A DNA stretch of 43,718 bases from the NCBI GenBank assembly GCA_015493505.1, contig WGDA01000139.1:1-43718 (forward strand), written 5' to 3'. Positions 18,150 to 26,947 of the stretch are shown here, piece after piece. The stretch's first letter is position 1. Every line of letters starts with the position of its first letter. The notes under the pieces are model-generated. The model searched no databases, was not told the DNA's origin, and saw only the letters and a list, made by a program, of their open reading frames with translations. A program made the position numbers and the translations under genes. This DNA is from Pseudomonadota bacterium. GTDB lineage: Bacteria; Desulfobacterota; S145-22.

Positions 18150-18802
18150 AAACACCAAAGCTTTTGGTCTTCGACCTGGATGGAACTCTCGTGGACAGCC
18201 GGACAGACCTGGCAAATGCCGCCAACGCGGCGCTCAAGGCGCTGGGGCTTCCCACCCTTTCGAAACCAACCATCGTCGGCTATGTGGGTGACGGCATCAA
18301 CACCCTGCTGCTCCGGTGCCTGACGGATGCCTCCCGCCATCTTCTTCAGCAGGCACGGGAATACTTCGACGCTTATTACCGGGCCCACCTCCTCGACCAC
18401 ACCACGCTGCTGCCTGGCGTTTATCCCGTTTTCGAATCCTTGCACCCCAAAAGCCACCTGACGGTTTTGACCAATAAATCCGAACGATATGCCAAAAAAA
18501 TTCTCGACGGACTCGGGGTCGCGCGTTTCTTTGACCTGATCGTCGGCGAGCGAAACGGCACCCCGCCGAAACCCGACCCGGACGCGCTTCGTGGCATCAT
18601 GGCCCAACTTAACGGAACCCCTGCAACCACCCTCATGGTGGGTGACGGGAAAAACGATATTCTGGTGGCCCAGAAGGCGGGATGCCAAAGTTGCGCGGTG
18701 GCCGACACCCCGGAAAAAAGGCGGCAGCTTGAGATATTTCAGCCGGATTTTCTCATCACTCACATGGAAGAACTGCCTCGCCTGTTCGAGGACACGCCGT
18801 GA
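18146..18802 (+). CDS. gph: HAD-superfamily phosphatase, Gph (phosphoglycolate phosphatase)-like
   Basis: Encodes 218 residues. It has HAD motif I FDLDGTLVDS (9-18, nucleophile Asp), a helical cap domain, motif II VLTNKS, motif III with the KPDPD loop Lys and motif IV MVGDGKNDI. This arrangement fits phosphoglycolate phosphatase, which clears 2-phosphoglycolate formed during repair of oxidised DNA ends; placement near endonuclease III would suit that. Related HAD phosphatases have different substrates, so the specificity is tentative. The start is a TTG (18146) overlapping the smc stop, and the stop overlaps the GTG of the following gene. Confidence 0.85.
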   Translation: MKTPKLLVFDLDGTLVDSRTDLANAANAALKALGLPTLSKPTIVGYVGDGINTLLLRCLTDASRHLLQQAREYFDAYYRAHLLDHTTLLPGVYPVFESLHPKSHLTVLTNKSERYAKKILDGLGVARFFDLIVGERNGTPPKPDPDALRGIMAQLNGTPATTLMVGDGKNDILVAQKAGCQSCAVADTPEKRRQLEIFQPDFLITHMEELPRLFEDTP

Positions 18803-19068
18803 CGCGAGACAAGACAGACAGCATGATCCAGCGTTTTTTCCCGACGCGTGAAGACAGGCTCCGAGCCTCGCGGGCGATTGATCGGAAGGCCTGCGCCTAC
18901 CTGTCCAGGTATCCTACCTCCCTTGTCTCCCAGGTACGGGCGCTTAAAGCCGCGGGCCTGAGCCTGAAGGAAATTTCTGAAAAACTGGGAGGTGACCCCC
19001 GTATTCCTGAGATCGCCATGCATCTGTCCGTGCAAAAACAGGCACGGAGCATCGGAGGAGGCTCATGA
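18799..19068 (+). CDS. Hypothetical 89-residue protein with HTH-like helices
   Basis: Starts at GTG 18799 (overlapping the previous stop, GTGA) or possibly ATG 18823, and its stop overlaps the next ATG (ATGA). The overlap on both sides argues for a real, co-translated gene. It is basic in the first half (PTREDRLRASRAIDRKA), then VRALKAAGLSLKEISEKLG looks like the two helices of a helix-turn-helix, with a short polar tail. I do not recognise the family. A DNA-binding or accessory role for the neighbouring endonuclease III or phosphatase is only inference from position. Confidence 0.65.
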   Translation: MTRDKTDSMIQRFFPTREDRLRASRAIDRKACAYLSRYPTSLVSQVRALKAAGLSLKEISEKLGGDPRIPEIAMHLSVQKQARSIGGGS

Positions 19069-19721
19069 GCCCGGAGGACATCCGAGACATCATTGAAACC
19101 CTCCGGGCCTTCAACCGTCGTTTCCAGGAACCCATCGTGACAGAAGTGTCCCGGGAACGTCGCTCTCCTTTCGCCATACTGATCGCCACCCTGATAAGCC
19201 TTCGGACCAAGGATGATGTGACCCGTGCCGCATCCCGGCGCCTTCTTGCTCTGGCCGACACACCGGAAAAAATGGTACAGCTTCCCATCCCAGCTATCGA
19301 AAAGGCCATTTATCCCGCCGGGTTTTATAAAACCAAGGCAAAACGAATCCACGATATCTGCGAAACCCTGATTCAAAAGTACCAGGGGGGCGTACCCGAC
19401 ACCCTCGAGGCACTGCTGGAGCTGAAAGGGGTGGGAAGGAAAACGGCCAACCTTGTGATTACCCAGGGGTTCGGGAAGCTGGGTATCTGCGTGGACACGC
19501 ATGTGCACAGAATCTCCAACAGGCTCGGTCTGGTACAAACCAAAACACCCGACAAAACGGAAATGTCCCTCAGGAAAATCCTGCCAAAGGAGTTCTGGAT
19601 TGAATACAACGATCTGCTCGTTACTTTCGGGCAAAACCACTGCACGCCCCTTTCACCTCGCTGTTCCTCCTGCCCCATCACGTCGCACTGCCGGAAAATC
19701 GGGGTGGAAAGATTCCGATAA
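19065..19721 (+). CDS. nth: Endonuclease III (DNA glycosylase/AP lyase)
   Basis: Encodes 218 residues. It has the helix-hairpin-helix LKGVGRKTAN with the catalytic Lys, the catalytic Asp in VDTHVHRISNRLG, and a C-terminal [4Fe-4S] loop C-x6-C-x2-C-x5-C starting at CTPLSPRC. It removes oxidised pyrimidines from DNA and cuts the abasic site. The N-terminal strand SPFAILIATLISLRTKD has LRTKD where most Nth have LSAQTTD, a feature of a Nth subgroup. The ATG at 19065 overlaps the stop of the small gene upstream (ATGA). It closes the housekeeping run; no clear terminator follows. Confidence 0.92.
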   Translation: MSPEDIRDIIETLRAFNRRFQEPIVTEVSRERRSPFAILIATLISLRTKDDVTRAASRRLLALADTPEKMVQLPIPAIEKAIYPAGFYKTKAKRIHDICETLIQKYQGGVPDTLEALLELKGVGRKTANLVITQGFGKLGICVDTHVHRISNRLGLVQTKTPDKTEMSLRKILPKEFWIEYNDLLVTFGQNHCTPLSPRCSSCPITSHCRKIGVERFR

Positions 19722-19734
19722 AAGCGCGCGGGTA

Positions 19735-19762
19735 TTGACAAAACTTTTCTTTTGATTAACAT
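19735..19762 (+). promoter_or_regulatory. Candidate sigma-70-type promoter of the first response regulator
   Basis: A perfect TTGACA (19735-19740) is followed after 16 bp by TAACAT (19757-19762, 4 of 6). It lies just past the nth stop, in an abruptly A/T-rich stretch. Confidence 0.5.
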
Positions 19763-19778
19763 GTGATTTGACAATCAC
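19763..19778 (+). promoter_or_regulatory. Palindromic candidate operator
   Basis: GTGATT (19763-19768) and AATCAC (19773-19778) form a perfect inverted repeat with a 4-base centre TGAC. It overlaps a second TTGACA (19768-19773), which has TAAAGA (19791-19796) 17 bp downstream, and lies directly after the first -10. Placement and symmetry fit a dimeric regulator site; half-site spacing does not match CRP. Confidence 0.45.
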
Positions 19779-19813
19779 GTAAAGTATATCTAAAGAGTTC
19801 ATAAGTGGGGAGC

Positions 19814-21256
19814 ATGAAAAACCGACCAAAGGATTCTCCTTATTCTTCCATTCGGGTTCTGGTGGTAGAAGATGACCCTGACCATAGAAAATTTCTTCAA
19901 GATTTCTTACAAGGTGAGGGGTTCCAGATAAGCGTCGCGGAGGATGGCGCCAAAGGAATCGCTTTACTGAAAAAAACTCCTTTTCACATTGTCATGACAG
20001 ACCTTAAGATGCCCAGGGCGGATGGGATTCAGGTTCTGGAGGCGGCCCAAAAACTCCCTTCGCCCCCTCTGGGGATTCTTTTCACCGGCTACGCCGACGT
20101 GGAATCCGCCGTTAAGGCGATGAAACTGGGCGCGTTTGATTACATCAAAAAACCCCTGACAATCGAATCCTTGAGAAGGGTCCTCCACCAGGCCTGTTCA
20201 GAGGTCGCCTACCGCCACGTGGACGTGGAACAGGGTCAAAGGCCCGGGGGATTGTGTGGAATGCTGGGGCAAAGCAAACCCATGCAACGCGTGTTCGACC
20301 TGATTCAGCGGGTGGCAAAAACAGACAGCACGGTACTCATCTATGGGGAGAGCGGGACAGGCAAGGAACTCACCGCGAAGGCGATTCACGAACTCAGCAG
20401 CCGCCGGTCATTCCCTCTGGTGCCAGTCAACTGCGGTGCCATTCCAGAGGATCTCCTGGAAAGCGAACTCTTTGGCCATGAAAAAGGGGCGTTTACCGGG
20501 GCGGTCAATACCCGTATCGGACGTTTTGAGCTTGCAAACGGGGGGACTATCTTTCTCGATGAAATTGGTGACATGAGCCCCGCCCTGCAGGTAAAAATTC
20601 TTCGTGTTCTTCAGGAGCACGAAATTGAACGGGTTGGGGGACTCAGATCCATTCTGGTTGATATCAGAATCATCGCCGCCACGCACCGTAACCTTGAAAA
20701 GGCAATCAGGGAAAACCGTTTCAGGGAGGACCTGTACTACCGGCTGAACGTTATCCCCATCGAACTCCCCCCCCTGAGAGAGCGCAAAGAAGATATCCCC
20801 TTGCTCGCCAGATATTTCCTGGAGCGGTTCAAGGCCAAAAACGGCGCCAGCATAGAGGGGATTTCCGACGAAGCCCTTGATTACTTCATGCGGTACGCCT
20901 GGCCCGGGAATATTCGTGAACTTGAGAACCTGATTGAACGCCTGGTTGTTCTAAAAGGGGAGGGAATCATTGACGTTGAAGACCTTCCGGAAAAAATCTT
21001 TGACCCCTCAGTCCGGATGGATTTTTCTCCCAAAAAAATTCTCGAGAACGGTATACAGTTCAACACTGCGGTCAGTGAATACGAAAAGGAACTCATCCTC
21101 CACGCCTTGAAGAAGGCCCGTTGGGTCAAAAACCGGGCCGCGAAGATGCTCGGTATGAACCGGACAACCCTTGTGGAAAAGATGAAAAAAAGAAAGATAA
21201 GCCTCAGCCCGACAGAGGAAGGTGATTATCAAGGCACCCCTTTGTCAAAAAATTGA
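19814..21256 (+). CDS. NtrC-family sigma-54-dependent response regulator (first)
   Basis: Encodes 480 residues from the ATG at 19814, preceded by GGGGAG (19807-19812); a GTG at 19805 is in frame. The receiver domain (about 12-128) has the acidic pair near 20-21, phospho-acceptor Asp63 in VMTDLKMP and the KKP loop. The AAA+ domain has Walker A GESGTGKE (178-185) and GAFTGA (225-230), which contacts sigma-54; Walker B is IFLDEIGD. The C-terminal Fis-type HTH contains [20 protein letters not shown]. It should therefore bind upstream sites and open sigma-54 promoters when phosphorylated. Its position before the motility genes suggests a FleQ/FlrA- or FlrC-like role, but its kinase is not adjacent. 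It has its own promoter region with a palindrome. Confidence 0.93.
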   Translation: MKNRPKDSPYSSIRVLVVEDDPDHRKFLQDFLQGEGFQISVAEDGAKGIALLKKTPFHIVMTDLKMPRADGIQVLEAAQKLPSPPLGILFTGYADVESAVKAMKLGAFDYIKKPLTIESLRRVLHQACSEVAYRHVDVEQGQRPGGLCGMLGQSKPMQRVFDLIQRVAKTDSTVLIYGESGTGKELTAKAIHELSSRRSFPLVPVNCGAIPEDLLESELFGHEKGAFTGAVNTRIGRFELANGGTIFLDEIGDMSPALQVKILRVLQEHEIERVGGLRSILVDIRIIAATHRNLEKAIRENRFREDLYYRLNVIPIELPPLRERKEDIPLLARYFLERFKAKNGASIEGISDEALDYFMRYAWPGNIRELENLIERLVVLKGEGIIDVEDLPEKIFDPSVRMDFSPKKILENGIQFNTAVSEYEKELILHALKKARWVKNRAAKMLGMNRTTLVEKMKKRKISLSPTEEGDYQGTPLSKN

Positions 21257-21306
21257 CGTTTTTCCCCGTATTAACGCGAAAAAAGCCTGACTATTAACCT
21301 TTTTAC

Positions 21307-21323
21307 TGGAACATTTCTTGCAA
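21307..21323 (+). promoter_or_regulatory. Sigma-54 promoter of the TPR/kinase/regulator operon
   Basis: TGGAAC-N5-TTGC: the invariant GG (21308-21309) and GC (21320-21321) are 10 bp apart as required for the -24/-12 elements. Transcription would begin near 21333, practically at the start codon of the TPR gene. The same TGGAAC-N5-TTGC sequence recurs before flgB. Confidence 0.75.
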
Positions 21324-21337
21324 CCACTACGGTGGCT

Positions 21338-24187
21338 ATGGTGCGAGGCAAACACACGAAAGGTAAATTCTGCGTTTTTCTGGCGGGGCTCTTACTCCTC
21401 TTTCTGATGGGAAACCAGCCGCGCGTGGGGGCGTTGAACTTTGCCACCCTGACACGCGTAAGGATAACTCAGTCACAAAAGTTTGTCCGGTTAAAATTCC
21501 TCTTCAAAGGGCACCTCCCTCCCCGTTCCGGCGCTATCCACAACGGGAAGACACTGGTTGTCTTATTTCCGGGCGCCAAAGCAGTAACTACGAAAAAACT
21601 GGTGCCAGGAAAGGGCTCACTGGTCAAAGAGGTACGTGTTCGCAACGTATCCACGGGGGTTGAGGTAAAGATTTTTCTTGACACATCACAGATTGAGTAC
21701 GTGAAATTCCAGATCCCGCATCCTCCGCAGGTGATGCTCAACCTGAGGAGGTCCAAGAGATTGATCAAAAAGGTTTTCGAACCCCCTCGCGAAAAACCAA
21801 TTCCGGTCGCAAAAAAAATGCCGCCCGTCAAACCCGCCAAAAAAGAAGAAAAGAAAATCGAGAAGGCAACCACAGAAACAAAGCCCAGCAAGAAAAAAGA
21901 ACAGCCGCCCCAAAAGGTTTCACCCACCAAAGCGGTGCAACTGCAGGCGTCAACGGTGTCCCCTCTGCCGCCTGCCAGTGATCAAGAGACGCAAGCGTTG
22001 TTCGCTTCCGCCAAATCTGCCTGGGATGAAAAAAAATATGAAAAAGCCGCGGCTCTGTTTCAGAAGGTCTTAGGAAAATCGCCTCGAACACGTGAGGGGG
22101 AAATGAGCGCCTTCTACTGGGCACGTGCTCGATATTTTCTGGAAAAATCCCGTCACAAAAGAACCCTGGAAGTGGCCGACGCGTATGAAGACATCCTGAA
22201 AAAATACCCCACGGCTCCTTGGGCGCTTCAAGCTCTCTGGGACCTGGCGGAGCAATACACCACCCTTACCTTCTACAATCAGGCCATCAACGTCTATCAA
22301 CGCATCATCAAAGAATTTCCTGGCACGCAAGACGCGGAAAAGGCTCTTTTCATGATTGGGAGACTGCAGCTCACGAAAAGGGCCTTCAAAGCCGCGGAAA
22401 ATACCTTCCGGAAATACCTCGAACAATTTCCAAAGGGGAAATATGTCCGGGACGCGAGCTATTTTCTTGGGGACGCCCTTTACTATCAGGGAGAAACCCG
22501 GGAAGCGATAGAGCTGTATCAGTCGGCTATGAAACACTGGCCTCAAGCGACGTCCACCGACCTGCAGACGCTTGAAAACATGGCGGCCCTTTTTGAGAAA
22601 AAGGGAGACCGGGATCGCGCCTTGGATCTCCTTTTTCTGGCTCTGAACCTCACCTCTTCAAAAGAGAACGCCTCAGAGCTCATGTACCGCATCGCGGAAT
22701 TATACAGGAAAGAAGGCCGTTTTAAAGAGGCTCTCAAGGTTTACTCGAATATTCTGGCGCAATACCCCAAATCCCACATGGCCGCGCAAAGCATCATCGC
22801 CATGGCCGCGCTATCTGAGTCCCATCCTGGAATCAAATACGAGGGGTTTCAATTTGGCATTGACCCATACGAGTTTCCCCTGCAGGCTTACGCCTCCCTG
22901 CTGAAAAACCAGAAAGATCCCTTTGTGATTAAAAAAGCCCTCCTGGGCGAGGGGCGGCTTCTTCTCAAGCAGGACCCCGAAAAGGCGATTGGGGTTTTGA
23001 CCCGCTTGATCCGAGAATATCCTGATACCGTGGAAGCCCAGAAAGCGAGTCCCCTTTTGGGCAAGGCTTTTTACGCAACTATCGCCAAATATTTCAAGAA
23101 GAAAAAATATAGAACATGCATCCGTTTTTACCACCAGTTTCGGAAAGCTGGTTTGGGGGACAACCCCAAACTGACGATGCTTATCGCCACATGCTATCTG
23201 AAACTCAAGAACACAGCTCTTGCCGAAAAAACCCTGAACACCCTTCAAAAACAGCAGATTCCGCCCGCGTTGAGGCCTTCCTACGATTACAGCAAAATTC
23301 TCCTGGCACGTTCAAAGGGAGACATGAACACAGTCTTGAAAAACGCCCTCGATTTCCTGGGGCGTTATCCAAAATCGAAAAAACGTCCGACAGTCCTGGC
23401 GGCCCTTCAGCAGGCCATCGTAACCCTGGAAAGCAAAAAAACGGCGCCCATGATTACCTCTTCCATCAAAAGGCTGCTGGCGGTCACACACAGCGCGCCT
23501 GAAAAGAAGGTGGCCTCACGAATATTCACGGCCCATATCAGATACCTCAACGCTCAGGGAAACGGAAAAGAGTCGGTATCCCTCATTCAGTGGCACCTCG
23601 ACAAATATCCTGCCTCACCAAACAAGTACGCCCTTTACCGTTTGCTCGGGGATACCTATTTTCAAGAGGGGCAACTCGCCCTCGCGGAAAAGGCTTATCT
23701 GAAATCCCTTAAGGGAAAATTCTCTAAGGCACGGCAGGGGTATACCTTATACAGGATCGGTGTTTGCCGGATGAAACTCAAAAAATATCGGGAGGCAAAC
23801 GCCGCTTTTGGACTGGCGGAAAAACTCCTCGACAGAATAGCCAAACCCTTGCCTCCGGAGGTCGCCTGGTTGTCCAGACAGGTTCGCTTGGAAAGAGCGG
23901 AACTTCTCTTCCGGGAAGGAAGGAAAAAGGAAGCCCTGACAGCCTTTCAGGACTTCGCGAAAACCACTCCAAAGGGAAATCAGAAGGACTGGGCGCTGTA
24001 CCGGCTGGCTGAATTGTACGGTCAACAGCGCAACCTCAAGGGTGTTTCAAAGACCTTTGACACCCTTGAAGCGCAAAGCTCCGACCCATTCTGGAAAAGA
24101 AACGCGGAAGATATCAAGACAAGCCTCGACTGGTTCGCGAAACACGCCAAAGAATTCAACGACACCCAAGGGGAGACAAATCAATGA
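21338..24187 (+). CDS. Large secreted TPR protein with AMIN-like N-terminal domain
   Basis: Encodes 949 residues from the ATG at 21338; a GTG at 21332 is in frame. There is a basic N-terminus and a hydrophobic signal segment (about 10-26). Residues about 35-138 form a beta-rich, AMIN-like module, about 140-215 are Lys/Pro/Glu-rich, and the rest (about 220-940) is a long array of TPR helices, for example YEKAAALFQKVL, YNQAINVYQRII and FKEALKVYSNIL, the last part resembling YbgF/tol-associated repeats. It should be periplasmic or envelope-associated. The family is not recognised precisely. Being the first gene before the motility kinase and regulator, under a sigma-54 promoter, it probably supports flagellum assembly or anchoring, which is inference. 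Its stop overlaps the kinase start. Confidence 0.82.
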   Translation: MVRGKHTKGKFCVFLAGLLLLFLMGNQPRVGALNFATLTRVRITQSQKFVRLKFLFKGHLPPRSGAIHNGKTLVVLFPGAKAVTTKKLVPGKGSLVKEVRVRNVSTGVEVKIFLDTSQIEYVKFQIPHPPQVMLNLRRSKRLIKKVFEPPREKPIPVAKKMPPVKPAKKEEKKIEKATTETKPSKKKEQPPQKVSPTKAVQLQASTVSPLPPASDQETQALFASAKSAWDEKKYEKAAALFQKVLGKSPRTREGEMSAFYWARARYFLEKSRHKRTLEVADAYEDILKKYPTAPWALQALWDLAEQYTTLTFYNQAINVYQRIIKEFPGTQDAEKALFMIGRLQLTKRAFKAAENTFRKYLEQFPKGKYVRDASYFLGDALYYQGETREAIELYQSAMKHWPQATSTDLQTLENMAALFEKKGDRDRALDLLFLALNLTSSKENASELMYRIAELYRKEGRFKEALKVYSNILAQYPKSHMAAQSIIAMAALSESHPGIKYEGFQFGIDPYEFPLQAYASLLKNQKDPFVIKKALLGEGRLLLKQDPEKAIGVLTRLIREYPDTVEAQKASPLLGKAFYATIAKYFKKKKYRTCIRFYHQFRKAGLGDNPKLTMLIATCYLKLKNTALAEKTLNTLQKQQIPPALRPSYDYSKILLARSKGDMNTVLKNALDFLGRYPKSKKRPTVLAALQQAIVTLESKKTAPMITSSIKRLLAVTHSAPEKKVASRIFTAHIRYLNAQGNGKESVSLIQWHLDKYPASPNKYALYRLLGDTYFQEGQLALAEKAYLKSLKGKFSKARQGYTLYRIGVCRMKLKKYREANAAFGLAEKLLDRIAKPLPPEVAWLSRQVRLERAELLFREGRKKEALTAFQDFAKTTPKGNQKDWALYRLAELYGQQRNLKGVSKTFDTLEAQSSDPFWKRNAEDIKTSLDWFAKHAKEFNDTQGETNQ

Positions 24188-25485
24188 TGAGCCTGGACAC
24201 GATTCGGAAGGAGATTCCACCCGATCACCTGGAACTTCTCCAATCCGCGTTTAGAACCTTCACGGAAGCCACCCGAAGTTTAGAGACCTCCTATCATGAA
24301 CTTGAAAAGCAGGTGGACATCCTGAACGAAGAGTTAAAACAGAAAAACGTGGCGCTCGCGAAAAACCTCAGGGAGAAAGAGGAGCTCGCCAATTACCTGC
24401 GGAATATCCTCGAGAGCCTGGACGTGGGAATCCTTGTCTGCAATCATCTCGGAAAAATCTCCCTCTTTAACAGGGTTGCAAGCGACATGTTTCAGATCCC
24501 GGTAAAGCAAGCCATCGGGAAACCCCTGAAAGGCCTGCTTTCCGGATATTCATGGGCCTCTCTTTTTCTTGACACTTTGTCATCCGATCAGCACCCCGTG
24601 CTGGAAACCGAGGCTTTTCGAAGAGGCGAGACGTATCAGACTGTGGGAATCTGGCGGTCACACCTGAAGGACAGAGAAGCACGGACGATTGGGGCTATCT
24701 TCATTCTTCAGGACCAGACCCAGATCAAGCGCCTGGAACGGCAACTGTCAAGAAAAGACAGGCTGGCGGAAATGGGCGAAATGGCCATGCACGTGGCCCA
24801 TGAAATTCGTAATCCTTTAGGCAGTATCGAGCTGTTCGCCTCTGTCCTCAAAAAGGATCTGACGGGCCAAGTGGAAAAGCAGGCTCTTTGCGACCATATC
24901 CTCACGTCCGTAAAAACCATGGACCATATCATCTCCAATCTCCTGCAATTCACGCGACCACACAAGCCAAACCTGAAAAGGGTAGCGCTTGCCCCATTCT
25001 TGGATGAGTTTACGCGATTCATCCAGCCGATTCTGAGCCAATCCTCCATCGAGCTGTCGCAAAATTTCGAGGAGGCTGCCGGCGTAGATATCGTGGCAGA
25101 CAGGGAACTTATCTGGCAGGTTTTTCTGAATCTCGTCCTGAACGCTATTCAGGCCATGCCTTCGGGGGGTTCCCTTGAACTACGGATCAAGAGAGAAAAA
25201 CATTTCACGCTGCCGGAGAAGGAATCTTTCGTCAAGGCCTGCGGTAAAGATCAGGTCTGTTTCATCCGGATCTCCGTGCGAGACACCGGAGAGGGGATTC
25301 CACCGGAGAAGCTGAAGAAGATTTTTGCCCCCTTTTACAGCACCAAGAGAAAAGGCACCGGTCTGGGGCTGTCCATTGTTCAGACTATCGTCGATCAGCA
25401 TGGCGGGATGATAGAGGTAGAAAGCGAAAAGGGGGTTGGAAGTATCTTCAAGGTTTACCTGCCGGGATGTAAGGAACGGAAATGA
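24184..25485 (+). CDS. Soluble PAS-domain sensor histidine kinase (FlrB/AtoS-like)
   Basis: Encodes 433 residues without membrane helices. An N-terminal coiled coil (about 25-72) leads to a PAS domain (about 73-180), then HisKA with H-box VAHEIRNPLGS (phospho-acceptor His206) and HATPase_c with N-box NLVLNAIQAM, G1 RDTGEGIPPEK, F-box IFAPFYSTK and G2 GTGLGLSI. It autophosphorylates and passes phosphate to a response regulator, almost certainly the one encoded 17 nt downstream. Cytoplasmic PAS kinases of the FlrB/FleS type monitor flagellar assembly, and the location immediately before flgB supports this. Two ATGs (24184, 24187) overlap the TPR stop; GGGGAG (24171-24176) is the ribosome site. 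Confidence 0.92.
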   Translation: MMSLDTIRKEIPPDHLELLQSAFRTFTEATRSLETSYHELEKQVDILNEELKQKNVALAKNLREKEELANYLRNILESLDVGILVCNHLGKISLFNRVASDMFQIPVKQAIGKPLKGLLSGYSWASLFLDTLSSDQHPVLETEAFRRGETYQTVGIWRSHLKDREARTIGAIFILQDQTQIKRLERQLSRKDRLAEMGEMAMHVAHEIRNPLGSIELFASVLKKDLTGQVEKQALCDHILTSVKTMDHIISNLLQFTRPHKPNLKRVALAPFLDEFTRFIQPILSQSSIELSQNFEEAAGVDIVADRELIWQVFLNLVLNAIQAMPSGGSLELRIKREKHFTLPEKESFVKACGKDQVCFIRISVRDTGEGIPPEKLKKIFAPFYSTKRKGTGLGLSIVQTIVDQHGGMIEVESEKGVGSIFKVYLPGCKERK

Positions 25486-25502
25486 CGGTAAAAAGGTAGA
25501 AG

Positions 25503-26873
25503 ATGAAAAAAAGAGGAAGAATTCTGGTCATAGACGATGACCCCGCGATGCGGATTGCCCTCAAAGAAGCCCTGAGCCGGGCGGGATGGAAGGTGACCCT
25601 CACCTCCGGAGGGAAAAGCGGCTTGCAATCCTTCAGGGAGTCTCCCGCTGACCTCGTCATCACGGATGTCCGGATGGAAGATATGAGCGGGATAGAGGTC
25701 CTTGAACAAATCCGTGAGATTTCAAACGTTCCCGTGATTGTCATCACCGCTTACGGAACGGTCGAAGACGCTGTGCTCGCCATGAAACGCGGCGCGGTCG
25801 ACTATATCTTGAAGCCCTTTTCACTGGATGACCTTCAAAAGGTTATCGAAAATGCCATGCCCGCGTCCAGCGTGAGTCCACCCACGCCCTTGACCTTAGA
25901 GGGGTTCGACAGGGATATTGTGGGAAACGCCCCCGCTTTTCGGGACATGATCGCCTTTTGTGACAGCATCGCATCAAGCCGGTGCACGGTCCTTATCTGG
26001 GGCGAAAGCGGAACGGGGAAAGAGCTCATTGCCCGATACATCCATTTCAAAAGCCCCCGCAGAGCCTTTCCATTTGTCGCTGTGAATTGCGCGGCGATAC
26101 CCGAAAACCTCCTGGAAAGCGAAATGTTCGGCCACGAAAGGGGGGCATTCACGGGAGCCAGTGTTCAAAAAACCGGAAAATTTGAATTGGCCAACAAGGG
26201 GACTTTGCTCCTGGATGAAATTGGAGAGCTTCCGAAACCCTTGCAGGCGAAGCTTCTGAGAGCCCTGCAGGAATTTGAAATCGACCGCGTGGGGGGAAAA
26301 GCCCCAATTCCCGTCGATGTCAGGGTTCTCGCGACCACCAACGCCGACCTTCGGAAGATGGTGAAGGAAAATACCTTCCGGGAAGACCTGTTCTATCGTC
26401 TGAACGTAATAAACATCAAAGTCCCCCCTCTGCGGGAAAGGCGGGAAGATATACCGCTTCTGGCGACGCACTTCCTGAAAAAATTCACGAAGGAAGAGAA
26501 CCGCTCCATTTCATCCATTTCAGATGCCGCCCTTCAAAAGCTGGAAAATTATACTTGGCCGGGAAACGTCCGCGAGCTGGAAAACGTGATGGAACGAGCC
26601 GTCCTGATGGCCCGCGGCAACACCATAGACGAGAAGGATATCATTCTGGAAGGAGGGGAAATTCCTCGACAAGGCGTCAAAGATTTGAACATCTCCGCCG
26701 GCCAGTCCGTCAGAGAAGTAGAGAAACTCCTTATCCTGAAAACCTTGGAGGAAGTTGGGGGAAACCGCACAAAAGCGGCTCAGATGCTGGGAATCAGCAT
26801 CCGGACGTTGAGGAATAAACTCTCTGAATACAGAAACGACCCTGACTTTCCCGATGCGTTAAGCAAGGCATAA
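25503..26873 (+). CDS. Sigma-54-dependent response regulator (FlrC/FleR-like, second)
   Basis: Encodes 456 residues. The receiver has DDD (11-13), Asp55 in VITDVRM, Thr82 in VITAYG and Lys104 in LKPF. The AAA+ part has GESGTGKE (167-174), the sigma-54 contact loop GAFTGA (214-219) and Walker B LLLDEIGE. The Fis-type HTH (about 425-446) contains NRTKAAQMLGISIRTLRNKL. All key residues are intact. It is co-transcribed with the PAS kinase and lies 75 nt before flgB, whose promoter carries a sigma-54 signature, so it is the best candidate for the direct activator of the basal-body operon and perhaps also of its own operon, which has the same promoter type. Confidence 0.93.
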   Translation: MKKRGRILVIDDDPAMRIALKEALSRAGWKVTLTSGGKSGLQSFRESPADLVITDVRMEDMSGIEVLEQIREISNVPVIVITAYGTVEDAVLAMKRGAVDYILKPFSLDDLQKVIENAMPASSVSPPTPLTLEGFDRDIVGNAPAFRDMIAFCDSIASSRCTVLIWGESGTGKELIARYIHFKSPRRAFPFVAVNCAAIPENLLESEMFGHERGAFTGASVQKTGKFELANKGTLLLDEIGELPKPLQAKLLRALQEFEIDRVGGKAPIPVDVRVLATTNADLRKMVKENTFREDLFYRLNVINIKVPPLRERREDIPLLATHFLKKFTKEENRSISSISDAALQKLENYTWPGNVRELENVMERAVLMARGNTIDEKDIILEGGEIPRQGVKDLNISAGQSVREVEKLLILKTLEEVGGNRTKAAQMLGISIRTLRNKLSEYRNDPDFPDALSKA

Positions 26874-26886
26874 GGGGGATTCATTG

Positions 26887-26902
26887 TGGAACGATATTTG
26901 CT
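26887..26902 (+). promoter_or_regulatory. Sigma-54 promoter of the flgB operon
   Basis: TGGAAC-N5-TTGC, with GG (26888-26889) and GC (26900-26901) 10 bp apart. Transcription would begin near 26913, giving a leader of about 35 nt with GAGGAG (26934-26939) before the GTG of flgB. Confidence 0.8.
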
Positions 26903-26947
26903 TAGAATAGGTAGAAAGAAAAAACAGCTGAGCGAGGAGACGCGAAA

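Noticed and set aside
21257-21290. TTTTTC/GAAAAA inverted repeat after the first response regulator as a terminator
   Set aside because: The stem is short and A/T-rich with a 13-nt loop and has no T-run after it.
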